Shown one piece after another: positions 51,364 through 63,329 of a stretch of 64,000 nucleotides of DNA. The translations under genes and the position numbers were made by a program. The stretch covers positions 809,795-873,794 of the forward strand of contig NW_020853535.1 in NCBI RefSeq assembly GCF_000972845.2. Reading direction: 5' to 3'. The stretch's first letter is position 1, and each line of letters starts with the position of its first letter. Under the pieces are notes generated by a model that saw only the letters and a list, made by a program, of their open reading frames with translations, did not search any database and was not told the DNA's origin. Source of the DNA: Larimichthys crocea (taxonomy: Eukaryota > Chordata > Actinopteri > Sciaenidae).

Positions 51364-53421
51364 CTACTGCCATGGCCGCTGTGGTGTCGGGTTGGGGTTT
51401 GGGTAGATAGGTGCTGGTGTTGGGTGGGGGTAGGCTGGCACAGCTGTGTTGGGGTTGGGCGGATATGTCGGAGTAGGGTACTGCGCCATGATGTGAGGCT
51501 GGCTGTGGGTGGTTGTGTGCGCCGGTGAGGAGATAGCGGAAGACGAGGAAGGCAGGTGGAGGTAGAGGGGAGCGGATGGAGCAGATGGAGCGGTAGGGGC
51601 GGAAGGTGCTGTCGGAGTTGGGACCCTCTGTAGGACGACGTGTGGGTAAAGCTGAGATTCCGAGCGGTAGAGTCCAGGCATAGAGGCCTTCAGCAAACTC
51701 TCCTGACTCCTGGATAAATATGGAGAATTATTTATCTCATTGTTATTCTGATTCTGATTTAATGTTCACATGTTGTGATATATACTTCTGGTGAGGTTCT
51801 TTGGGGAATTAGAAATGTCTTGGACTTGCATGTTATGTTTGGTCCTGTTGGATAAGCTTGTGTCAAATATTTGCTGTGATGTCTCAAGACCGTTTCCTGA
51901 CACTGAAGGTAATTCCATGAACCTTGTGATTCATAACTGTCTTCTACGGAAGCCCTAAAAGGCCATACATACATACATACATTTTATTCTACCCGTTTCT
52001 TGTGATAACGAGATAATTAATTTGAGATTTTGAGAAAACAAAACGATAGTCTAGTGTATTACATCATTTGCGCCTGTATTACAGAATGTATGGCAAATGC
52101 ATGTAGTCCATGATATGGAGCGAGCAAACCTATTACTCCACTGTAAAATCCCTTTGATCCATAATTTCTGACAAAGGTTGATACACTTGATCTCAGGACC
52201 ATGCTGACTGTTGACTTACTCAGTATCAAGCATATTTACTGTATCATTTTGGAGCATTTTGGAGTTCATTATTTTGAATTGAAAAGGGCATTATGTGCAA
52301 TATTTACTCTACTGTAAAATCTCTTTGAACCATAATTTCTGACAAAGGTTGATACACTCAGAAATGGTGGACAAAGGTATTTTACAGTGGAGTAATAGGT
52401 TTTCTCGCTCCGTATCATGGACTACATGCATTTGCCATACATTCTGTAATACAGGCACACTTGATTTAATACACTAGACTTATCGTTTTGTTTTCTTGAG
52501 ATCTCGAATTAATTATCTTGTTATCACAGGAAAACGGGTGGAATAAAATGTATGTATGTATGGCCTTTTAGGGCTTCCGTAGTCTTCTACTTTTACTACA
52601 TTTCTCTTTCTCTGTGATGTGGGTGCTGCCACTTTACCTCTGGTACCCTCTGTTCTCATATCCACTGAGTCCTCCAGTCAGGTAGAGGGGACTGTCGGGA
52701 GCCAGACGAGGGTTCATCCTCTGGGAAAGATGGAAGATCTTTGGAGGAGGGAAAGTCTCCCACTCACCCTCTTCCCTTTCCAGCCAACACTCACTACGAC
52801 GGGCTGAGCGCTTCTCCCTGCGCCTGAGGAGGATAGAACTTTGTTTAAGAACAGGAGATTATAACGAGGGTTGCTTTTGGCACTCCTCTCTCTCTCTAGT
52901 CCTACCTGCTCCGTCCCTCCTTCTTGGCTCGGTCCCGACTGGATCGCTCCTGCAAGCAGCAGATGAGGAAGGACAAGGACATGGCGAGAATGACAATGCC
53001 ACTCACCACTGAAGCCAACACAGCCACTCTCAGACCACGGTCCTCAGGTCTGGGGATCGCTGTAGGGAGAAAGTTACATTTAATAAGATTATTCAGTCAT
53101 TTATGGCTCTAATAAACTCTTCTGGATCGATAAAGATAATCCCCCCTGTGAGAAATGAGAACTAGTCCAACAATACTCAAAGAAGATCAGTTCATTTGAC
53201 ACATATCTGCTCGAAATAAACCTGCTTACCTTCACAGACAGGAAGGTAGTTACTCCATTGTGGTTTTCCGTTCCTCACATTGCAGTAGATTTTGTCGCTG
53301 CCGACCAGTTGGTATCCCTCTCTGCACCAGAAGGCCAACACGCTGCCGACTGACAAGCCTGTGCCACTCTCGACATAGAAGGAACCCCGACGTGGTGGCA
53401 GGACAGGAATACAGGACAGAC
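51364..53421 (-). CDS. susd3: Sushi domain-containing protein 3-like, 5' exon missing
   Basis: Four exons on the minus strand (53421-53230, 53059-52906, 52823-52638, 51709-51364) have matching phases and give about 293 residues to a TAG stop. The first is one sushi/CCP module with four cysteines and the conserved Trp: LSCIPVLPPRRGSFYVESG, then FWCREGYQLVGS, IYCNV, QWSNYLPVCE. The second gives a single transmembrane helix (LRVAVLASVVSGIVILAMSL, then SFLICC) and a basic stop-transfer segment (SSRDRAKKEGRSRRREKRS). The rest is a cytoplasmic tail ending in low-complexity Pro/Ala/Tyr-rich sequence (TAPSAP repeats; QYPTPTYPPNPN). Domain order and the helix resemble human SUSD3, a plasma-membrane protein linked to cell adhesion and oestrogen-responsive migration; the tail is divergent. 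The first exon, expected to supply one base before the phase-1 acceptor at 53421, was not found upstream. Another single-sushi type I protein is the alternative. Confidence 0.75.
51945..52581. mobile_element. 637-bp fold-back MITE in susd3 intron
   Basis: Two arms of roughly 205 bases (51945 to about 52150, and about 52375 to 52581) are inverted copies with some substitutions and small indels. Both start TACGGAAGCCCTAAAAGGCC and contain 'gcaaatgcatgtagtccatg' and 'ctattactccactgtaaaat'. An apparent 6-bp target duplication, GTCTTC, flanks the element (51939-51944 and 52582-52587). The centre includes a roughly 50-base segment ('cataatttctgacaaaggtt') present twice in direct orientation. There is no reading frame. 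It fills most of the 928-base intron and ends 56 bases from the upstream exon. Confidence 0.88.
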
Positions 53422-53514
53422 CTGAGGAGACAAAACAGATCACCAGTCACTTCAGTGATCAATGAAACAATATGGGGACATTAATAATGAAGAACGGCGA
53501 TTTTCAGTGTACAA

Positions 53515-53780
53515 TGTTCTTGAAATGTTTAAAGGAATGGTTCAACACTGCGCAGAATTGCACTTTCTTGCTGAGTTTGATGCCACTTTCTTATATGTAT
53601 GTAAAGCTGGGGCTAGCTTTAGCTTAGCTTAGCTTAGCTTAGCTTAGCACTGAAACTGAGAACCGGGGCAAACAACTAGCAAAGCTCTGTCCACAGGCAA
53701 CAAAATCGACCTAAAAGAACCGCTAAAGCTCACATTGTTACCACGAATCTCTCAAAGTGTAAAAACCAGTTGTTGTTTCA
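53515..53780 (+). repeat. Dispersed fish repeat with (AGCTT)n
   Basis: The order 'aaaggaatggttcaacactg', 'cactttcttgctgagtttga', 'tagcttagcttagcttagct', 'aactagcaaagctctgtcca' and 'caacaaaatcgacctaaaag' fits a common unclassified teleost repeat. Related pieces occur at 60361-60500 and, inverted, at 60975-61060. It lies upstream of the last susd3 exon found, possibly in intron 1. Confidence 0.65.
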
Positions 53781-55349
53781 AGGGGAGCTATGAAGTTATT
53801 GCATAATGGTTGCTTGGCAACCACAAAACAACAGTAGAGCTCAAACACTGTATGCAATGTATTTACTGTCTGACATTTTATTTCAGGGTCCATATTCTGA
53901 GCATAAATATATGCTCTTGAACAGCACTCCCAAAAATTCTGACTAGCAGAATAAACTTATTTATTAATTATTTACATCTGGATTTATTGATATTCTTTTT
54001 AATTTTATTTTTAAATAATTCATTCTGCAAAATGTTTTGTGGAAAATTTACATATCTTGAGAGGGTTTCTTTCTATGTCCATCTCTGTTTTCCTGAACCT
54101 TTCCTGTTCCGGCCTGCTTACTAACCATGGCTCTCCTTATGTCTCAGGATTACTGCCTACTATATCTGCCACGTCCAGCCTAGCTTTGTCTTCTCCTCCA
54201 GTTTTGGATTCTCTGCCAACACCAGCCCTGCACCTCTTCAGCCGTTCCCCTTGAAACTTTAACTCTGTAGATTTAACTAAGCTGCAACTCAAATAAACTG
54301 TTTAACTGATTCCTGTCTCCTGGCTTGTGTTAATAGATCCACTACTGTTCAACATAAAGATAGCAAAAATTTCCTTTGCCTCCTTCTTGCTGCATTCTTT
54401 TTTGCTCACCTCCTGGACTGTGTATGATTGTTGACCATAGGTAGATTATAGCACCTCTAGAAACAGGTCTCACTTTGATTCTGAGACACTGATGCCATTC
54501 GCTTTTATCAAACTTCATTGCAGCCATTAGAAATTTTAAATCACGTTGAAGATTTAAACTCAACTCTGTCCCAATACCTCTTTCTAAAAATCCCTTTTCG
54601 TTTTATATGTCTGCCTCTTCCTACTTCTCTACTCCACACTTTCGTCCTTGTTTTTACTTTACTTTACCACTTTCTAGTCAAACAGGCACAGCTTCGTGCA
54701 GAATGTCATCTATGCTGACAGCCTGAGATTAGCATTTACAGTGGATAGAAAAGAGACGGAGAGAGGGAGAGACAGAAAGTACTATTTTTATCTTCTTCAT
54801 GCTACAATACGCAAATACCTCTGAGAGGTCTCGTGATACGGCAGCTATTGTTAGACTGTGCTGCAGGGATTTTTGAGGCTCTCAGGAAATCTCATGTAAA
54901 CCTACAACATCTCTGCACAAACAACCCACAAAGGATCTCCCTCAGATGGAAAAATAAGTGTGGTTTATTTCTGCACGATAGCACGCCATGACCACGTGAA
55001 ATCAGCCGGTTCACAAGGTTATTCATCAATGGCTGTGACTCAGCAATGACTTGGCTAGCTGCTTGTATTTCTGGCTTTTAAAGGATTAGACTGTAAAAAA
55101 AAAAAAAAAAAAACTACAGATATTTTACTTACAGAATTGAATTGCAAGGAAATGCCATATTTGTATTGACTCTTGGCTTCTTTACAGTTCAGTTTGTGTT
55201 TATTATGTTGATTTTTTGCAAAGATGATGTGATTTCATAAGATCATAAGATCATAAGATATCTTCCTTACCTTCCAGAAGAAATAAAAAATTAGACTCAC
55301 TATGATACACTAGATTTTAGTTGTGGAAATGAGTTGTTTACCACTTTAA

Positions 55350-55620
55350 AGCTCCAGTAATAGATTTTTTGGCCACTTGGGGGCAGTGTAACAAGCTGTA
55401 AGCATGTTATCTCCGTTGGTTAAAGGTGATACAGGTAACATGTTTATTTATTTAGAGTTGCATTTTATGCCAACATGTGTATGTAAGTCCAATCTTTGAA
55501 GTTTGGGCTTGCAAAACTAAATCAATGAGCGAAATGATGCCACAATGGCCAGAACTATAGAGTCGGGCGATAATTCTCTGGGGGTTTGTCATTTTTGCAT
55601 TACACAAAGTATTTTTTCCA
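55350..55620 (+). mobile_element. Putative TTAA-type MITE, right end unclear
   Basis: TTAA at 55346-55349 is followed by AGCTCCAGTAATAGATTTTT and 'ggccacttgggggcagtgta', which I recognise from a common teleost MITE family. The right terminus is not identifiable, so the end is approximate. The frame at 55452-55649 on the minus strand is incidental. Confidence 0.5.
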
Positions 55621-55746
55621 TTATAAATATGAAAATTATGAACATACATTAGAAAGAAAATGAAAGCATGATGCTGGATTTGCTAATATGATGATTTAAT
55701 GATTAACAGGCAGTGCAGTATAATTTGCTGTGTCAGTAATTGTGTA

Positions 55747-56107
55747 ATCTGTGTGTGTGTGTGTGTGTGTGTATATATAGAAAGAGAGAGCGAGAGAGAG
55801 CGATGTCATCTATAAGACCCTGCGAACGTGCAAGCTGCTCTCTGCTGATTAGGAGCGACAGATGGGAGGATTTCTGCAGCTGTAGATACAGAGAGGGAGA
55901 AGATCCCGTGATCCTGTGTGAAGATGTGTACCCTTCCTCACACACACACACGCACACACATATATACACATCAAGGGACGCACACACACACCAGACAAGT
56001 GCATAATGGGTACAGCGTAGGGAGACAAGAACAAGCTGACTCCGTTTCAAAGGGGAAACTAAAAGCCATTCTGTTTCCCTTAAGAGACGTTTTACTGATC
56101 CTATCAT

Positions 56108-56149
<42 letters not shown>
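55747..56149. repeat. Cluster of GT/AC microsatellites
   Basis: A (GT)n run at about 55750-55772, AC-rich stretches at 55938-55992 and a longer (GT)n at 56107-56149 lie within 400 bases. They produce several overlapping artefactual frames on both strands. The intervening sequence shows no convincing exon. Confidence 0.9.
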
Positions 56150-56150
<1 letters not shown>

Positions 56151-57112
56151 CCACCACGTTAGCCAAAAACTCAGGTAAGTGTCAGATAGCTGCATCATAT
56201 TCCATTCAAATCAGATCATATTTCAGTAGAAAGATGGCCAATTAAAATTTGAGTTTTAATGAAGATTGGACATCGAAGTGCCCAATTTTTATTTTATTTG
56301 ACAATGCCAGACTAATATAATCCTGTTGTTTGTGCTCGAGAGATGCAAATCTAGCACTGAAGAGCGAAATTTGCATTTGAATGAACGTGATTTGATATTG
56401 TTTAATTAAAATGAGGTTGCTTTAATCATCATCTGAGATTCATCCGCTGGGTTTATCAGACCTCATTTTCATTTCATTATAACGCCTTTCACATGCACAG
56501 TTATCTGTTTCCTGTCCACGTGGGATATTGATTATTAGACAGCACAGAAAATGAACTGAAATGTCATTTTTATTGGCACTTCGTTGGGCTTCATAGTGTA
56601 ACTTGTTATGTCTGCATTAGAATTAGTAAACAGTAGCACAATAATAAGAGACAATCTTAAAATTAGCCAGGGGCTACACAGGCTGCTATATTGCATGTAT
56701 GTACAGCATGTGCTTTACATGCTTGTTATACTCCTGAAATCACATGTATCATCCCCTTTTGTAGTCAAAAAATGCATTTATAGTTTTTTATTAAAAGGAG
56801 GAAACGTCTTTGGGGATATTTCAGAAATGATTCTTTCACTCTGCTGAAGTGTCATGTCTGTTCGATTGACAGCAGCTGGCAGAGTGAAGAGGTTACACCA
56901 TAGGGAGTGTGAGACACAGTAAACAAACAGCCAGAGCCTTCATATGTCGAGCAGACTGTGTGTTGTTGTTGTTGTGTATTGAAGGGCAAGAAGCACAGCA
57001 GCAACGTACTGGATTGAAGTGACAAGTGCAAGTATGTTTACATGCCTTTAAATATGCTACAGCTGAGCAGCTAGTTAGGTAGCCGTGCACTTTTTCCCGG
57101 TGAATGTTTGTT

Positions 57113-57360
57113 TAGGGTTTGGCACGGTGGCACAGTGGTTAGCCTCTCAACAAGAAGGTTTCAAACCCCAGTCGGCTTGAACCTTTGTGTCTTCCTCCCA
57201 CAGCCCAACATGCAGGTTAATCCTATTGTTGACTCTAAATTGCCCACAGCCGTGAACCTGTGTGTCCCATTGATGGCGACCAGTCCAGTTTGTTACCCGC
57301 CTTTCACCCAATACAATATCAGCCGGGATCTACTCCAGCCCCCCACAAAACCCTGATAGG
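57113..57360 (+). mobile_element. tRNA-derived SINE
   Basis: The element starts with 'gggtttggcacggtggcaca' and 'gtggttagcct' (A-box region) and continues with 'ggtttcaaaccccagtcggc' (B-box region). The body words 'cttcctcccacagcc', 'gactctaaattgcc', 'gatggcgaccagtcc' and 'ggatctactccagccccc' follow in the order of a very abundant teleost SINE. It ends near (ATTA)n. The open frame 57108-57356 arises from it and is not a gene. Confidence 0.8.
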
Positions 57361-57482
57361 GATTAATTAATTAACAAGAACAAACTATAAACTTGTCATT
57401 TAAGTTATAATGGCAAACATGCTTGCAAGCCTATTTATATTTTGTGTACATTCATTTTGAGTCATATTTCTGGCCACCCAAA

Positions 57483-57565
57483 GTGGTTGAGCGACGTAGA
57501 CGGTGAATGAGAGCGAAGGAGCGCCAATATTGAGAAAGCCGGTTAATCAGTGAAATAAGAAGTTA
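57483..57565 (+). repeat. 83-bp repeat, copy 1
   Basis: Nearly identical (four substitutions) to 60665-60747, starting GTGGTTGAGCGACGTAGA and ending AATAAGAAGTTA. No inverted termini or frame are visible. Confidence 0.85.
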
Positions 57566-58825
57566 ATCACCCTCCCTTTGGTCAACTCCTGACAGTAATA
57601 TTAGATAGTCATCACCAGTCTGCTGTAGTAGTTTAGTACTGGAAGAAAATAAAACAGCTACAAACTACTACAAATTGATGAACCGAAACTGTAATATTCT
57701 GTGCCGTGGAACCAAAACAATGAGCTGAAAGGTGGTAAAACACTCTGTAGAGGTGATCTGCAGGGTGATAACTCACTGTCATTAGCTCACTTATAAACGC
57801 TACATTACATGTTCTTGAAACCTACACAAAATGACAGGACTTAAATGCACCTCACATGTGTCCTCAGACACACACCAGCCTGTCGAAGAAAAAGCCTTAA
57901 AATACTGAACACGTTACGTGACAGTCTGTGTTTTAAGATTCGAGCTGAGGTGGGTTTTTTTTGCTGGCTGTTGTCACGCTTCAGCAGGAAACTTGTCGCC
58001 TTGCAAACCCCAGAGACACTGAGGTAACACCCACCACCTCCTTGCAAGTTGACATGCTATAGTACACAGAGAAGAGGAACAATGACGCCAGTGTGGAGTG
58101 AACAAACAGAACAACCCCAGTGCCACCCAGCATCAATCAAAAAGATTGAAAATGTGTGTTAGTTTTGGTGTGTTGTTGATTTCCTTACTTCAGTTTGGCT
58201 CCTAAGCATTCACATGCATGACTCTGCAATGATGTCCAGGTAGTGTGTTTCACAGGACTCTATGTTAGTTCTGTGTGTGTGTGTTGACACTGCGCTCTAT
58301 TTACTCTTTCATGTTGGTTCGGCTGGCAGAAAGCTTCTCTGTCATCGTGGAAACTGCGGGTTGCCAATCAAAGTGTTCAGCTGCTAGGGGCGCGTTAATA
58401 CACTTCTGGACCCCCCCAAACCTGGCAACCCGACACCATCAACCAAACATCCACTCTGCTGTTTTCTTCTCTAAAACCTTCTTCTCATGTCTGTCAGAGA
58501 AGCACTCAGAATAGTTTGTGATTAAATAAAGATTAGGCTATCTGCATTAAAGATTCAAACACACACACGTTCACGGAACACACACTCGCTAGATGTTCTG
58601 TACAGTGACATAATGTGCACATGCCATGCCCGCACACACACACATATTTGTACTATTCCCTTTCCTGCTTCATAAACCCCAAAATTATGCTCATACCCTT
58701 TAAATCCTAATCGAACAATTACCAGAAATTTAAATATTCCTTTAAATAATGATCCATTGATTTAATATATCACTTTAATAATGTTGGAGGATATATTAGT
58801 TAAAGAATGTCCAAAATTGTCACGC

Positions 58826-59175
58826 CGGATCCTACACTTCCCATAATGCAACATAATTGTATGTTTTTGTTAGACTCCTGTTAATTCTGAATAACTTTAA
58901 ACCTTACTATAATCTGAACAGGTGAGTTGTATATAAATCCACCCTCAGTACAGTTGTCATGAAATTAGCTACACAGACCAAAACTGTTTTTTGTACCAGG
59001 CTGTAAACATGTTTATTTCTGCTGTGAAGCTTTTTATATGAATTTTTAATATGGGGGCTTATGAAGATTGACTTGTTCTGTAGCCAGCCTCAAGTGGACG
59101 TTCAAGGAACTGCAGTTTTTGGCACTTTTGCATTGGCTTCACTTCACAGCCCCGGAGGTTACCATACAGTCTCCA
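58826..59175 (+). repeat. Dispersed repeat with ZNF143-like motif
   Basis: The start carries 'atcctacacttcccataatgcaac', shared exactly over 24 bases (58829-58852) with the MITE at 15638. The second half ('cagcctcaagtggacgttca', 'ggaactgcagtttttggcac', 'cacagccccggaggttacc') is a well-known teleost repeat block. These may be two adjacent elements. There is no reading frame of note. Confidence 0.65.
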
Positions 59176-60360
59176 CCGCCTCAACCGCTGGAAATATCCA
59201 GTTCTTTAGCTGCTAACTTTGTCCGTCTGCTGTTTGGCAGGGTACATTACATTACATTTATGTGAAAGATGTAGACTGCCTGCTTTCCTTTAACAAGGAG
59301 ACAACAAATGAGAGTGAACTTAGAAAAAGAAACAAGCTTTGCAACTCTTAGTTGGACTTTAGCCCAACGGACCGAAAGTAAGACAGTCCCTCTATGCCTG
59401 GTCAGTTTTCCCTGAATAAACAATGATTAAAAATACATTTCATCTAAGTCAGACTTTACCATACGCTAAGAATGTGAGTTGAAGTTAATGAAAGATGGCA
59501 TTCTTGGCTCTCAGACTCATGCTGCTGTCTGATTCTTCTTCTTCTTTCTTTTCTTTTTTCTTTTTTTGGTCCCTTTGCTCCAGCTGCTTCAGCTTTATGT
59601 TATCGGCCCTGAAAGAAACATCATGTCTCTCTGTCCTCTCCATCACTGTATCTATTTCTGTGGCACCTCACTGATGCACAGTATCACACCAGATTACCTA
59701 ATCCCCCCCGGCTCTCCTCTGGCTCTGCATGAGTGGAGTGTGTGTTCCTGTGCAAACAGAACTACATACATGTTTGCTTCAGCCACGCATTAGTGCTCGT
59801 GTGCAGTGAGCGAATGTTAGCAGAGTGAAATAAAATGACCACTTACAAAAAACAGATGCAGAGGCTGAAAGGTAATGGAGTTCTCCTTTAACAGGCAGCT
59901 TTGGCCTGATCTGATTGAGGATATGAGGATAATCTGTCCAGTTAAACAGAGCAGGGACAGTAGCTGCTTTTGAGCCAGAGACATCACCGACTGACAGTTT
60001 ACCCCCACTGACATGCTGCAAGGGAGGAACACTGGTCTACAAACATGCAGCCTTCCACAGGCTGGATTTACCAGAAGCCATGAAAATGTAAAAGTGTCAT
60101 TTTTGACATTTTTGAAAGTGAAAGCCTTCATCAAAGTTACACGACAAAGACACAACAGATCTTGCATGTTCAGCCACAGTGGATGTCACTTTGTTTTTCA
60201 AATGGAAAAGTATTCCCATTAGCAGGAATTGTCAGAACATCTGATATTTCTTAACATATGGGACATCGGTATCAGCACTAAGGCTAGTTTTTTATTAATA
60301 CTACTATCATTTGCCTTTCACCTGAGTTGAAGTTCCGAGGCCAATCGTCTTGTAGTTATT

Positions 60361-60500
60361 TTAAAACGATAGTTTGAGATTTTGGAAAATACAGTTCTTG
60401 CAGAGAGTTAGAAGTTAAAATCTATACATTAAATATGTCTCTGCAACAGCAGCCAGCCTGACTAAGGGAAAGCTAGCTTGGCTTGGTATAAATGTCATAA
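60361..60500 (+). repeat. Fish repeat fragment, forward
   Basis: 'acgatagtttgagattttgg', 'aaaatacagttcttgcagag' and 'cagccagcctgactaaggga' correspond to the family at 53515. An inverted fragment of the same family lies 475 bases downstream. Confidence 0.55.
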
Positions 60501-60664
60501 AATCCACATATCGCACCTCTATGGCTGATTTTAGACTAAATCAGTGCTTAGTCCAAAAAATATTTAATAACCCTTTCAGTCACCCCAAAACTCTGAGTGC
60601 AATAAGTCAAATTATACCTGCTGTGTTCTAGCTTAGTTTATTTTATGTACTAGCTTCTGTAGCT

Positions 60665-60747
60665 GTGGTTGAGCGACGTAGACCGTGAATGAGAGTGAAG
60701 GAGTGCCAATATTGAGAAAGCCGGTTAATCGGTGAAATAAGAAGTTA
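60665..60747 (+). repeat. 83-bp repeat, copy 2
   Basis: Direct-orientation partner of 57483-57565 with four differences over 83 bases. It sits between two oppositely oriented fragments of another repeat family. Confidence 0.85.
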
Positions 60748-60974
60748 CTTTCTGATTGTTTCTTGGTGGTAACTTTCAGCACAAACACACATCCAGCAGC
60801 CCCCTCTGATTACTCCACACCCACACAACCTGTGGTAATTCACCACAACGCCTGATTCTGTCTGAATATAGCCTTAAGCTCACTAACTTTGTTTAGTCCA
60901 AACCAGAAAGGTAGAAAGGGGCACTTTTTGCACATTTTTGAAGGGTGGTTTTGGTAGGCAGATTTTGTCACAAA

Positions 60975-61060
60975 AAAAGCCAGGCTAACTTTGTGCTAAG
61001 CTAAGCTGCTGGCTCTAGCTACATTTCTACTGTGTATGTATGAGAGTATAGTCAGACTTA
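60975..61060 (-). repeat. Fish repeat fragment, inverted
   Basis: On the minus strand this reads 'tagctagagccagcagctta' then 'gcttagcacaaagttagcct', the GCTTAGC-rich section of the family seen at 53515. It is oriented opposite to 60361-60500. Confidence 0.55.
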
Positions 61061-62689
61061 GTAGAAACAGAATAAGTGCATTTTTCAAATTGCTTTCATT
61101 GATAAGGCAAAGCTTTGATATGGCGCACTGTGCCAACAAACAGTCTGGATGAGATTTCTGCAGGCGTGTTTGTCTCTTGTCTTTCATTCCTCCAGCCCTT
61201 CAGTTGTTGCTATCCAGCTTCAACCATCGGGACAGACAGAAGGCTCATTTCAGACTCTCCCTCAGCGACTTTGTTCAGCAAGCGTTGCTAGTTTTAAGCC
61301 GTGGGAAGGTAATAATGAAGTTGAGTCACTGCCAGCAACCATATTGGATTGACAGGCAGAAGACAGAAGGAACTCTTTGTCTGGAGCTCGCCAAGCCTGC
61401 AGGGCTCAGGAGTGACGATAGTGTGTGTCGATGACAGAAATACCCCCTGGCACTGCAAGTGTGTGTATGTGTGCGCGTCCTTGCATGTACAGTGTATGTC
61501 CCCACTGAAGTTCTACATGTGCATCACGAGTGTTTGCACACATGCAAACATTGCTTTTGTCCAAATTTAGATCTTTGCTAAACATCTGCTGTGTTTTGCT
61601 GATTTTCCGTGAGAATGCTCTGAGAAAGAAAATAAAAAGATTGAAGTAACTGGCTTCAAAATTCACTGGACTCCTTCTACCAGCGAGCGTGTGCATCTGT
61701 ATCCTCGATGTTAGCGTGTCATTAACAGGATTTCTTGCACTAGAAATAGCCTGAAATAGACAAAGGTAATTGGCTTTCTCTGTCAGTTAATCAGATTAAA
61801 GGCATTGAAACATTTCACATTTACGTTTTAGGGATTTTGGCTGACAATCGTATCTAAAGAGACTCAGAGAGAGTAAGCAGCTTATTGTCACTGTGAAGCA
61901 GATGCTGTATTGACACATAAACATTTTGTTTTGTTCAAGAAGTTGGATTCCTTCAGAATACTTAGAACTACGAGACCTTGGCTGTGGTTGTTGACTACTT
62001 AGTTTCTCACTCGGTTTATTGTCCAGTGCTTTTTTGTAACAAAAGAGTAGAGGAGGGTCATTCCTTCAGACACTTAAGGGACTGTCTCAGAAAGCTATGA
62101 ATAAAGTTTGTGTAGTAGGCACCAAAAACCTAAAGACAAAGTCTTGTTGCAGAAATAAATAAATCCACAAACGGTAAGGATTCACTGCTCACTTGATATA
62201 TGCCTCATTCAAGGATTAACACTAACTCACAGGTTAATGGGTTGTGTTACCGTGTTAGTGTTAAGGCTTTAAGGCTTTTCTAAGGCTGAAATAACCGCTG
62301 CTCATCAGCAGAGGATCTCCTCAGCGGGAGGTCAACCTAGACACCAAGTACACCGCTGCAGCTTCTGATGCTTATCCCGACTCAGTTTGCGACCAGGAAG
62401 CCTGACTTTGACAAAAGATTTCCATGTATATAATCTTCTGTATTTTATATCCTTCTGTTATTTCATTTTGTTCAGTTCTTCATTCTTGCCTTTGACGCAT
62501 CCATCGCCTCATTTACTTCTTGTTTCTACCTCATTACACTTCCTAAAATTGGACCCAAAGAGTCCACTTGGCTTGTTGCTTGATGTTTTGTTTTGTGTCC
62601 ACATCTAAATGATCATTTTAAATAACTTCTAGTTATTAGCCATGATTCATTCAGTGATTTGGCTCTTGGCAACGTCAGCCACCGCGTGG

Positions 62690-62900
62690 GTACTGGATAG
62701 ATTCATGGGCCCAAGATGATGAATCCTAATGACTTTGGCAAACCTTGACTTCATCTAACGCCACCAACTATTATCCTGAAATTCTTTTTCAGGATGAATT
62801 GTAATAACTTTGGTGATCTCCTGACTTTTTGTCAAGTGCCATCATGAGGTCAAAACTTTTTTCCATCCAATACTTTTGTGAATAGATCCTACAAATCTAT
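62690..62900 (+). repeat. Abundant dispersed fish repeat, other segment
   Basis: 'gatgatgaatcctaatgact', 'ttggcaaaccttgacttcat', 'caggatgaattgtaataact' and 'ttggtgatctcctgactttt' match another part of the repeat unit at 13720, as I remember its full teleost version. No coding content is present. Confidence 0.65.
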
Positions 62901-63329
62901 GGTATTCCCTTCAGCTATATTTTTAGTTTTGTAAATGTTAATTCTAACCGAGCATGACTGTCCACTGTTATTTGCAAGTTATCAGATCAGATCTGCGTGT
63001 CCAGACATCACAAACCGATCTGCATGGATTGTTGTGACGTTGTGACGGCAGGAGCTACGTATGCTTCCCAACTTGGAAGCAGCTTTGCACAGAAGTCTCC
63101 TCTGTCAGTGTTTATTCATTTCATTGTCTGTTTGCGTACTGTTGTTCTCTGTGTTGTCCTCCATCTGTTCTAGTAGCAGCATGATTCAGCTGCTCTGATG
63201 TTGCTCTGAATTTGACGTTGTCGTGTGTCACAGTTCGAATGACTCAAAAGACACTTAGACCTTGCTTTTTTTTTAACGTTGTGTATGATGTGAGTTATGT
63301 ATGAAATGATGGATACTGTAAGATATGAC

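Larger units (their letters stand above)
57566..63290. other. Gene-free distal region
   Basis: I find no supported exon here. Content is repeats (58826-59175, 60361-60500, 60665-60747, 60975-61060, 62690-62900), CA-rich stretches and AT-rich sequence. A first exon of susd3 might lie here but was not recognised. Confidence 0.5.

Noticed and set aside
55733..56198. Several overlapping frames of 60-124 codons on both strands
   Set aside because: They arise from GT/AC microsatellites, which are open in several frames.
57108..57356. 82-codon frame
   Set aside because: It is a translation of a tRNA-derived SINE.
61177..61434. Possible exon with acceptor-like 'tcctccag' and the phrase FRLSLSDFVQQALLVLSRGK
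   Set aside because: The frame is open and bordered by AG and a GT, but I recognise no protein and can link it to no neighbouring exon.
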